Assembly: GCA_030668025.1 (NCBI GenBank)
Contig: DAOUUT010000198.1
Span: 1-6,972 of the forward strand
DNA: 6,972 bases
Origin: Promethearchaeota archaeon
GTDB taxonomy: Archaea > Asgardarchaeota > Lokiarchaeia > Sigynarchaeales > SOKP01
Direction of reading: 5' to 3'
The translations under genes and the position numbers were made by a program. The notes under the pieces are model-generated. The model saw nothing but the letters and a program-made list of their open reading frames with translations, was not told the origin of the DNA and made no database searches. Of this stretch, positions 1-5,408 are shown in pieces. Within the stretch, counting starts at the first letter, position 1. The number at the start of each line of letters is the position of its first letter.

Positions 1-729
1 ATAGAAGTGAAATCTAGTAAAAAGATTGAGTCACTAATAAGAGATACTATAAGAAATTTCAGAAAAATTACAATAGGGACTGAAATAATAGAGGAAACAG
101 ATAATTATATTATAATAAAAGATTTACTCGACCCAAAAGAAATGCCATTTGAAAAAACGATCAGGAGGATGTATATCCTAGCTAATGGTATGCACGAGGA
201 CGCACTTAAAGCCTTGGAAACGGGGGATAAAAAGCTAGCGGAAAAAGTAATTGAAAGTGATGATGAAATTGATCGATTGAATTGGCTAGTCGAGCGTCAG
301 GCTCACATTGTATTACGAGATATTATATTATGCCAAAAATTAGATATCACATTAGAGGATGCCAGTAATTATAAATTCATAAGCCGATTTCTCGAGAGAA
401 TTGCGGATCACGCCGTAAAAATCGCGCGAAATGTTTTATTTATAGATAACCAAAAGATCGATAAAGAATTATACAAAAACATTATGAATGCCAGTAAGAT
501 ATCTTTGGATTTATTAAACATGAGTTTAGACGCATGGCTTCAAAATAGTTTAAAGTTAGCAAATGAAAACATCGAATCCACTAAAAAATTAGCAATTGTA
601 TGTAATACCATTAAAATTAATCCAAATTCAGAGTATCTCGTTGAAATAGGTTCTATAATTGAAAGCATCAGGAGAACAGGTGAATACTCGTCAGATATTT
701 CCGAGATTATTATTAATAATTTGATTTGA
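1..729 (+). CDS. PhoU-domain phosphate regulator, archaeal AbrB-PhoU type (5' partial)
   Basis: The reading frame is open to the left edge (ATA GAA before the GTG at 7), so the GTG is probably internal and the gene begins outside the window. What remains is 242 residues. Counting from that GTG, residues 11-43 form the archaeal linker (TIGTEIIEE, then IIIKDLLDP) that in this family follows an N-terminal AbrB/SpoVT-like DNA-binding domain; that domain would lie off the edge. From about residue 48 two PhoU three-helix repeats follow, with acidic metal-site motifs: ESDDEID near 83-89, ERIADHA near 130-136, and the second-repeat counterpart RTGEYSSDISE near the C-terminus. PhoU proteins bind metal clusters and restrain phosphate uptake or signalling; archaeal fusions are thought to act as regulators. 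No pst transporter genes are visible here. The gene ends 23 bases from the convergent RAM gene. Family assignment is firm; the specific target is unknown. Confidence 0.88.
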   Translation: MEVKSSKKIESLIRDTIRNFRKITIGTEIIEETDNYIIIKDLLDPKEMPFEKTIRRMYILANGMHEDALKALETGDKKLAEKVIESDDEIDRLNWLVERQAHIVLRDIILCQKLDITLEDASNYKFISRFLERIADHAVKIARNVLFIDNQKIDKELYKNIMNASKISLDLLNMSLDAWLQNSLKLANENIESTKKLAIVCNTIKINPNSEYLVEIGSIIESIRRTGEYSSDISEIIINNLI

Positions 730-752
730 GCTATAAAATAAGAAACAAAACT

Positions 753-1049
753 CTATTCTTCAAAATTTCTTTTTGTGCTGATCAGAGTTGTTGTAGCATC
801 GATCCACTCTTTTAAATCTTCATCAGTTCGACAGAAGGACACGATTTTATCCAAATCTTCTAAATTGTTAAAAATACATTCTACAATTAAATCCCAACCG
901 CCATAAGTAGGGGATGCGTAAGTAATCCTCCAGTCTTCACCTTTACTAGGCTGTAAATTATTTAATTTTTCTACGATCTTCCACTGCGTTCCAATAATTT
1001 TCAAGCGAATTAAGATGTATCCACGATAATAAATTAACCTTACACCCAA
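753..1049 (-). CDS. Stand-alone Lrp/AsnC ligand-binding (RAM-like) domain protein
   Basis: This 98-residue protein has the pattern of the Lrp/AsnC C-terminal effector domain (beta-alpha-beta-beta-alpha-beta, ACT-like). The opening strand is GYILIRLKI (about 10-18), followed by a helix TQWKIVEKLNNL, a glycine-rich central turn and strand (YGGWDLIVECIF, about 49-60), a second helix around NNLEDLDKIVSF, and the closing ATTTLIS strand (about 85-91). There is no helix-turn-helix, so it is probably a single-domain effector-binding protein, which in archaea may sense small molecules or oligomerise with full-length regulators. The start is TTG (complement of 1047-1049). No ATG or GTG lies between the upstream in-frame stop and the conserved core, so TTG is the best candidate. 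It is supported by a TATA-like box about 23 bases upstream, which would make the message leaderless. The minus strand after the stop is T-rich (complement of 720-750) and could end transcription. Effector unknown. Confidence 0.7.
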   Translation of the reverse strand: MGVRLIYYRGYILIRLKIIGTQWKIVEKLNNLQPSKGEDWRITYASPTYGGWDLIVECIFNNLEDLDKIVSFCRTDEDLKEWIDATTTLISTKRNFEE

Positions 1050-1067
1050 TATCTTGTGTTTTACTTC

Positions 1068-1077
1068 ATATAAAAAC
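1068..1077 (-). promoter_or_regulatory. Putative TATA box of the RAM-domain gene
   Basis: On the minus strand this reads TTTTTATATG, centred about 23 bases upstream of the TTG start at 1049. That is close to the usual archaeal TATA-to-start distance, so the transcript could begin at or very near the TTG (leaderless). The surrounding 1050-1330 spacer is very AT-rich, so chance TATA-like strings are expected. Nothing else convincing was seen in that spacer. Confidence 0.35.
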
Positions 1078-1330
1078 CGTTACCTTACGCAAAATTTTAT
1101 TAATTTTTCAATCTTTTTCAAACTTTCTATTAACGATAAAAATGTTTTTATTTTAAGCAGAAATTTTAAATTGGACACAAAATTCAATGTTGATAAAATA
1201 TAATAACGAGTAAAATCCAGCTATTACTAATTGTTTTAGCTTTTTTTTCTGTTTTATTCATCTATTTTGCATAACATTTATTAATCCTTATAACAATTTA
1301 ATTTTACCATTTAAATTAAAGGTATTTCTT

Positions 1331-2359
1331 ATGTCAGAAAGTAATAAAATTCTAAGTAAGAGACAATTAATAACTATTGTAGTAATCGTTATTGCAGTGT
1401 TAATTATAGGATTTCTATTCCTTGCTTTGGGTTTCAATGAAGCGTTTTATAGTGAATCCTCTACGGTACGTCTTATTTTCGAAGTAATTACTTTTCTTGG
1501 AGACCCAATTGTATTCATAGTAATGGTGGCAATTTTCTTTATCGTCTATGATAAGCGATTTGCGAAAAATCTAGCATTGAGCTTATTATATTCTGTCTAT
1601 TTGAATGAATTCCTAAAGAATATTTTCCAGGATCCGCGACCACCAACTAATGCTGATCTTGGAGAAATCACACCAGAAAACCCTGATGGATTAATAGAAA
1701 CGTCCTACGGTTTTCCTTCAGGACATACTCAATCTGCTGTAGCAACATGGGGCTATATTGCATATGAATTTCGAGAAAAGCTTTATTTCGTTATAGTTAT
1801 GGGGATCTTCATTTTCCTAATTGGAATATCAAGAATGATTATAGGCGTGCATGACCTCCAAGATGTTATTGGTGGATGTTTAATAGGATTAGGAATTTTA
1901 GTGTTATTTATGTATTTAGAGCCTTATGGGTCGAAACAATTCAATAAATTAAATCTACCAGTGAAATTGATAATAGTTATTATAACCTCTTTATTTCTAT
2001 TTCTATTGGGGATTATTTTATTTCCCACATCCTATTTGGACCTTCTTCCATCACCTCCTGCTTTTACCGATACAGGTAGATTTGCTCAGGTTTGTGGAGT
2101 AATGTTAGGACTTGGAATCGGATATGTACTTGAGAATGAGTACATTAATTACGAACCGAGTAAATTAACTTTAAATTGGAAGATTATAAATTTAATAGTC
2201 GGTCTAGTTATTATTTTTGTAGCTTACTTTGCGCTTGAAGCTTTTAAAGGCGTATTTGATTCAGTTTTCTACAGATATATAAGATATGCTATAATTGGGT
2301 TCATTCTATTCTATCTGCTGCCGTTTATTTTCATTAAATTAAATAAGTTAAAACAATAA
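1331..2359 (+). CDS. PAP2-superfamily membrane phosphatase
   Basis: This 342-residue polytopic membrane protein carries all three PAP2 catalytic motifs. Motif C1 is K96-x6-R103-P104 (KNIFQDPRP), C2 is P129-S130-G131-H132 (FPSGHTQ), and C3 is SR-x3-G-x-H-x3-D, with S167, R168, G172, H174 and D178. H174 is the expected nucleophile, H132 the acid/base and D178 the charge-relay residue. A first helix lies at about 13-33, more helices surround the motifs, and about 140 further residues contain several more helices (about 210-342), a longer tail than in minimal PAP2 enzymes. Relatives dephosphorylate lipid phosphates or pyrophosphates such as polyprenyl or dolichyl diphosphate and sphingolipid-type phosphates. 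The substrate cannot be read from the motifs; recycling of an archaeal isoprenoid phosphate carrier is a reasonable guess. A weak ribosome-binding site (AAGGT, 1319-1323) sits 7 bases before the ATG. The gene appears monocistronic. Confidence 0.92.
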   Translation: MSESNKILSKRQLITIVVIVIAVLIIGFLFLALGFNEAFYSESSTVRLIFEVITFLGDPIVFIVMVAIFFIVYDKRFAKNLALSLLYSVYLNEFLKNIFQDPRPPTNADLGEITPENPDGLIETSYGFPSGHTQSAVATWGYIAYEFREKLYFVIVMGIFIFLIGISRMIIGVHDLQDVIGGCLIGLGILVLFMYLEPYGSKQFNKLNLPVKLIIVIITSLFLFLLGIILFPTSYLDLLPSPPAFTDTGRFAQVCGVMLGLGIGYVLENEYINYEPSKLTLNWKIINLIVGLVIIFVAYFALEAFKGVFDSVFYRYIRYAIIGFILFYLLPFIFIKLNKLKQ

Positions 2360-2366
2360 ATAATAA

Positions 2367-2380
2367 TTTTTTTTATTTTT
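2367..2380 (+). terminator. T-rich tract after the PAP2 gene
   Basis: Eight Ts, one A and five Ts begin 7 bases after the PAP2 stop codon. Archaeal RNA polymerase often stops at such tracts without a hairpin, and none is evident here. The position directly after a stop codon supports the call. Confidence 0.5.
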
Positions 2381-2457
2381 AAATAATAGACTAAACATTT
2401 TCCAAGGTTTCATGATAAGCATTTAGAGTACAACTATAGATGTTATGTAGAATATTT

Positions 2458-2544
2458 GTAGTCTACTGCCATGTGTCTATTTTTATATTCGTCTTCCATA
2501 ATAGTTTTACATTTATCTTTAACTGTTGCTGGCAAACGAATGTT
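2458..2544 (-). pseudogene. Decayed carB fragment (MGS-like domain portion)
   Basis: This stretch aligns without gaps to 5539-5625 of the carB gene in this window, with 73 of 87 bases the same. The first 42 bases (2458-2499) match at 40 positions, the rest at 33 of 45. Read on the minus strand in the carB frame, it gives 29 residues with 21 identical to the C-terminal regulatory domain of CarB, including KTIMEDEYK and MAVDY. There is no start codon or usable frame: one inserted base next to the block shifts the frame, and a stop follows if it is not corrected. Short matches at nearly the same offset (around 2414-2424, 2573-2578, 2594-2597 and 2608-2616) suggest that the remnant once covered roughly 2411-2616. 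It is a broken duplicate or a transferred homologue of the carB tail, not a working gene. Confidence 0.85.
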
Positions 2545-2638
2545 AATTTAGAATTCAAAAACAAATTATATCAACATTTATTAACTTACTTTGAATCTTA
2601 TTAGATTGGTCCTTAATCACATATAAATAATAAACATT

Positions 2639-3655
2639 ATGTCGCGCGAATCTCAAGAATTAACAAAAATAGCAGAAAAAAGTTATGGTGAATCCATTTC
2701 CGATGGTTTTCGCTTATTTGGAAAGAACTGGGTAAAAATTATCGTACCGCTAACCCTTTTTTATGTAATTTACTTGTTTTTAAAGATTTTTTTACTTGCA
2801 GATCTGAATTGGCAAGTAAGTGTTCTTGGAGAGAATGTAATTGGTACGATCGATCCTTCAAACCCAACGGAAGCTGATATACCTCAACTCATAAATTTTT
2901 TACTATTTGGTCTTAGCGTTATCTTTATAGATAGTATTATTAACACTTTATTTACAGCCTTAGCTATGAGTTCCGTGAGTATTTACCTCTACAAGAAGTA
3001 CTTAAACTTAGATGCTGATTTCGTTCAAGATATAAAGAAATCATTTAATTCCAAATTATTTGTAGTTCTTGCTATTCTTGGTCTTGGAGTTCCACTTGGG
3101 TTCTGGTTTTTATTGATTCCTGGATTTATAATTTTCGGACTTTATATTTGTTCAGTATTCACTTATCAATTTGAAAACATAGAAAAACCTCTCAAACAAG
3201 CAAGATTAATTACTAAAGGAGCATTTTGGAAAGTCATTGGAGTTTTGGTTATCAGCTCTTTAATTATCCGCACAATTAGTGTGATTTTCGGTTGGTTCTT
3301 AAACCTTGTATGGCATGTGGACGCCCCTACATTAGCCTCGTGGTACAACCCAGCAAGCAGGAGATATGATCTGCTATTTTTGAACGAGTTATTGAATAAT
3401 TTAGTAACAATCATTCTTGGACCACTTTTTATATGTTTATTGACCACTCTTTTCACATCGTTAAAAGTAAGATTCGATTTAGGATACCGGCGAGGTTATT
3501 TTCAAGTGCCAACTGAGACATATAGAACAGAACAGGTTCAAGTTCAACCAGAACATGCCGATTCAGGTTTATATTGTCCCGTTTGTGGGTATCATATGGG
3601 AATCAAATTTAAATTTTGTCCAAATTGTGGAGAATCTCTTGATTTTAAAGCTTGA
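2639..3655 (+). CDS. Polytopic membrane protein with C-terminal zinc ribbon
   Basis: The protein has 338 residues. A short cytosolic start holds the amphipathic stretch SISDGFRLFGKNW (about 19-31), typical of uncharacterised YciC/GDPD-membrane-domain-like families. About six hydrophobic segments follow (near 33-54, 86-115, 139-157, 158-176, 197-222 and 248-275). The segment LIPGFIIFGLY followed by KPLKQARLITKGAFWKVIG (about 159-201) matches the LIPG and 'kG.fw.i.g' pattern of those families. A linker rich in Q, V and E leads to a zinc ribbon, with C313-P-V-C316 and C327-P-N-C330, of the small treble-clef type that many archaeal membrane proteins carry at one end. No catalytic residues are recognised, so the function is unknown; a scaffolding or membrane-organising role is only a guess. 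A TATA-like ATATAAATA (2621-2629) is too close to the ATG to be its box. No ribosome-binding site is seen. Confidence 0.85.
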   Translation: MSRESQELTKIAEKSYGESISDGFRLFGKNWVKIIVPLTLFYVIYLFLKIFLLADLNWQVSVLGENVIGTIDPSNPTEADIPQLINFLLFGLSVIFIDSIINTLFTALAMSSVSIYLYKKYLNLDADFVQDIKKSFNSKLFVVLAILGLGVPLGFWFLLIPGFIIFGLYICSVFTYQFENIEKPLKQARLITKGAFWKVIGVLVISSLIIRTISVIFGWFLNLVWHVDAPTLASWYNPASRRYDLLFLNELLNNLVTIILGPLFICLLTTLFTSLKVRFDLGYRRGYFQVPTETYRTEQVQVQPEHADSGLYCPVCGYHMGIKFKFCPNCGESLDFKA

Positions 3656-3678
3656 GAGAGAAAAATTAATTACGCACC

Positions 3679-3686
3679 ATATAAAC
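3679..3686 (+). promoter_or_regulatory. Possible TATA box before the 82-residue gene
   Basis: ATATAAAC lies about 26 bases before position 3708, just ahead of the GAGGG ribosome-binding site at 3712-3716. This would give a short leader and let the small gene be transcribed independently of 2639-3655. The composition is AT-rich, so the call is weak. No terminator is seen after 3655, so read-through from upstream is equally possible. Confidence 0.28.
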
Positions 3687-3729
3687 AAAAATTATATCTT
3701 TATAGAATAAAGAGGGTAAAAATCTAAGA

Positions 3730-3978
3730 ATGAAGCGATTAACCATATGGTTTAAAAAATTATACCAAGCAGGGAATACAAGAAAATTTTGTTTCATCAC
3801 AGGATCCTTTATTGGTTTGTTGACATGGTTAACCAGAACTATAATTTCAATTAATCAAGGAGAAGCTGTGATATTTGCATTTTTATACGGTATACCATTT
3901 GGTATAATGGCGGCTTCTCCATTATTATTAGTGGGAATTATTAAATACCCAAAATCGAGAGGAAAAATAGACCCTTAA
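3730..3978 (+). CDS. Small two-helix membrane protein
   Basis: This is an 82-residue protein with a basic N-terminus (MKRLTIWFKK), a first helix at about 19-40 containing TGSFIGLLTWL, a second helix at about 47-71 (VIFAFLYGIPFGIM and onward), and a charged tail ending KYPKSRGKIDP. GAGGG at 3712-3716 lies 13 bases before the ATG, a rather long spacing. I do not recognise the family. Two features show that it is a real gene. Its last 13 codons, stop codon and 9 bases beyond are copied at 4713-4765 with mostly codon-tolerant changes. Its first helix also resembles that of the protein at 4898-5380 (T/S-G-x-F-I/L-G-x3-W). Gaps of 74 and 62 bases to its neighbours on the same strand, with no terminator visible, allow co-transcription with them. 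Confidence 0.65.
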   Translation: MKRLTIWFKKLYQAGNTRKFCFITGSFIGLLTWLTRTIISINQGEAVIFAFLYGIPFGIMAASPLLLVGIIKYPKSRGKIDP

Positions 3979-4040
3979 GTTTCATTTAAATAATATTATA
4001 ATTATTATTACAATAATAATAAGGACATAAACAATTCGAC

Positions 4041-4604
4041 ATGGAAAAACCGCTATTAAAAGAAATTTGGAGGAACGAGCTTGCTCAATGGAACAAAGGT
4101 GGTTGGAAGGGCGATCTCGGTTTTGGGCTTGGTTGGACATTAATGTTTAGTATTTTTTATTTTTTTAGCGTATCTTTAATGCGTGAAGGCGGTCCACTTG
4201 TATCAATTGTGCTGCTTCTCGGTGGGTGCATCATGGGTATACTCACATTCTTATCCGTCGTTAGATATTTTTTAAGCTACATCATCATTTACGAGAACGG
4301 TATAGCGCTTCGTAAGCCAACGATTTTATTATCTCTGAAAACCAGATTTATCCCTTTTGAAGATATTGCCGATATAGATTACGTAAAAATCAAAGAAGAA
4401 CACCGTCGATCGCGGTCATCTTGGGTTCTTTTTTATTCTTCTAAAGAACCGAGAAGGCGGAAGACTATTCAACTTCGGATTTTTTTTGGAGATAGGAGAC
4501 CATATGTTATAAATTCTCGATGGGTTTCTAATTATAGGAAGTGCATAAATCTCGTTTTAAACTACAAAAATCTTTCCGTTTCAAGGCAGGAAATTTACGC
4601 ATAA
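4041..4604 (+). CDS. Two-helix membrane protein with PH-like domain
   Basis: This 187-residue protein starts with a charged, tryptophan-rich segment (about 1-24). Two membrane helices follow at about 28-47 and 52-81, and then a soluble domain of about 100 residues. The pattern IIIYENGIAL (about 81-90), RFIPFEDIADIDYVKI (102-117), strands at SSWVLFYS and KTIQLRIFF, and a C-terminal helix (about 163-174) is that of the bacterial/archaeal PH-like (bPH2/DUF304-like) fold next to membrane helices. Such domains probably bind proteins or lipids at the membrane surface; no enzyme motif is present. A basic loop (HRRSRSS and EPRRRK) is prominent. A purine-rich AAGGA at 4021-4025 is too far from the ATG to be a convincing ribosome-binding site. 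By eye its codons look somewhat richer in G and C than those of its small neighbours. Fold assignment is moderate, function unknown. Confidence 0.78.
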   Translation: MEKPLLKEIWRNELAQWNKGGWKGDLGFGLGWTLMFSIFYFFSVSLMREGGPLVSIVLLLGGCIMGILTFLSVVRYFLSYIIIYENGIALRKPTILLSLKTRFIPFEDIADIDYVKIKEEHRRSRSSWVLFYSSKEPRRRKTIQLRIFFGDRRPYVINSRWVSNYRKCINLVLNYKNLSVSRQEIYA

Positions 4605-4686
4605 ATTATTGCACATTAAATAGGGGATTTTAAAACGACTTGTAATTATGAAAAGAAAAAAGACATAATAACCAAGATATGTAAAA

Positions 4687-4714
4687 TCACCAGTATACTT
4701 CTTTTAGCGTTTGA
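4687..4714 (-). pseudogene. carB 3'-terminal remnant (last eight codons plus stop)
   Basis: Positions 4689-4714 match 5409-5434 of the real carB at 25 of 26 bases. Read on the minus strand in frame, it encodes Q-T-L-K-E-V-Y-W, identical to the CarB C-terminus; the one base change is synonymous (TAT to TAC). A TGA stop lies exactly where the real gene has TAA. The carB similarity stops abruptly at 4714, where it joins the small-gene remnant. This is a truncated second copy of the carB end. Confidence 0.85.
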
Positions 4715-4765
4715 ATTATCAAATACCCAAAATCGAAAGGAAAAAAAGACTCTTAAGTTTCATTT
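4713..4765 (+). pseudogene. 3' remnant of a paralogue of the 82-residue membrane gene
   Basis: The block matches 3935-3987 at 49 of 53 bases without gaps. It covers the last 13 codons, the TAA stop (4754-4756) and 9 bases beyond. Translated, 10 of 13 residues agree (IIKYPKSKGKKDS against IIKYPKSRGKIDP). The upstream part of the gene is missing; a carB tail on the opposite strand is joined at a two- or three-base overlap (TGA/GA). A start-like ATGAAAAGA at 4648 resembles the 5' end of 3730 but meets a stop after six codons, so it may or may not belong to the same lost gene. Confidence 0.85.
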
Positions 4766-4796
4766 TAGTAAACAAATAAATAATTTGGTTTACTAA
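4765..4796 (+). repeat. Inverted repeat / stem-loop
   Basis: TTAGTAAAC (4765-4773) and GTTTACTAA (4788-4796) form a perfect nine-base inverted repeat. Inside it, AAAT (4774-4777) can pair with ATTT (4783-4786), leaving one unpaired G and a five-base loop, so up to 13 pairs form. It starts at the very end of the small-gene remnant, before the 4898 gene. No T-tract follows, so a classical terminator is unlikely; an operator or the end of a small element is possible. Confidence 0.6.
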
Positions 4797-4846
4797 TAAA
4801 TATTAGAAAACCGATATAATATTAATTAAAAAGCTAGGAAAAAAAA

Positions 4847-4853
4847 TTTAAAC
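4847..4853 (+). promoter_or_regulatory. Possible TATA box for the 4898 gene
   Basis: TTTAAAC preceded by an A-rich run (4839-4846, BRE-like) would place a start of transcription near 4876. That leaves a leader of about 20 bases with the ribosome-binding site GAGGG at 4884-4888, 9 bases before the ATG. The ribosome-binding site is the stronger part of this evidence. Confidence 0.32.
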
Positions 4854-4897
4854 TTAAATTTGAAATTTATAGAACGACAAATAGAGGGAACTCATTT

Positions 4898-5380
4898 ATG
4901 GAAAGGTCGAAAAAATGGTGGACGATAAAAGCTTATCTTTTTAGTGGATTCTTCCTTGGTGTATTTAACTGGGTCTTAATTAATTTGGGTGCACCAATAA
5001 CTGCTTATATTACTTCTTTATGGATTATTTTGCTTTATACTTTTAGCTGGTGGACTATAGGGCATTTTTGGAAATTTAGGTCAATAAGGTTAAGTAGGAA
5101 AGAAAAATATTTTTTAGAGAATCTTATAAAGAAAAAAGATTTAGAATTCGAAATTTTAAATCCTATACCTATAGAAAATCAGACGTATATAATAAAAAGA
5201 ATTTACGAAGATTTAGAGCTCTATTTCGATATCAATCGTTCTAAGTATCCTGTAGAATACAATCCGCAACAAAAAATGTTCAAAATTTTTTATGACGGTA
5301 AAATGAAATCAAAAAAGGAAATTTTAACAATTTTAATTAGAAAATTTAGTACAGATTTTACAATAAAATCGTTAACATAA
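4898..5380 (+). CDS. Small membrane protein with soluble C-terminal domain
   Basis: This 160-residue protein has two hydrophobic helices, about 11-31 (SGFFLGVFNWVL) and 33-56 (tryptophan-rich at its end). A charged cytosolic region of about 100 residues follows, with predicted helices at about 66-81 and 137-150 and strand-like QTYIIKRIYEDLELYF (96-111) and MFKIFYDG (127-134) between them. The family is not recognised. The first helix resembles that of the 82-residue protein encoded at 3730-3978: K-x4-T/S-G-x-F-I/L-G-x3-W, with about 29 of 48 bases the same over the matching, ungapped codons. The leaders also share TTTATAGAA and AGAGGG, suggesting old paralogy with a different tail. A good ribosome-binding site (GAGGG, 4884-4888) supports the ATG. 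The gene converges on carB with only 26 bases between stops. Confidence 0.7.
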   Translation: MERSKKWWTIKAYLFSGFFLGVFNWVLINLGAPITAYITSLWIILLYTFSWWTIGHFWKFRSIRLSRKEKYFLENLIKKKDLEFEILNPIPIENQTYIIKRIYEDLELYFDINRSKYPVEYNPQQKMFKIFYDGKMKSKKEILTILIRKFSTDFTIKSLT

Positions 5381-5401
5381 CGATTCAAATAATTAGATTT
5401 C

Positions 5402-5408
5402 TTTTTTT
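5402..5408 (+). terminator. T-tract at the convergent end
   Basis: Seven Ts (preceded by ATTTC) lie 22 bases after the stop of the 4898 gene and overlap the carB stop codon (5407-5409, TAA on the minus strand). They suit an archaeal T-tract terminator for the + strand gene. On the carB strand the same stretch is A-rich and would not serve. Confidence 0.4.

Noticed and set aside
7..9. GTG as the true start of the PhoU gene
   Set aside because: The frame is open to the window edge and the family usually has an N-terminal AbrB-like domain before the linker seen here.
1273..2584. The 12-base string AACATTTATTAA occurs at 1273-1284 and 2573-2584, 58 and 66 bases upstream of two start codons
   Set aside because: It is made almost entirely of A and T in AT-rich spacers and the distances differ. 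It could be a shared promoter element, but two copies are not enough to say so.
3166..3456. A 96-codon open frame on the minus strand
   Set aside because: It lies wholly inside the well-supported zinc-ribbon membrane gene on the other strand, and its translation has no recognisable domain.
4001..4020. Palindrome ATTATTATT-AC-AATAATAAT before the PH-like gene
   Set aside because: The loop is only two bases and the arms are simple AT triplet repeats, as expected by chance in this composition. No T-tract follows.
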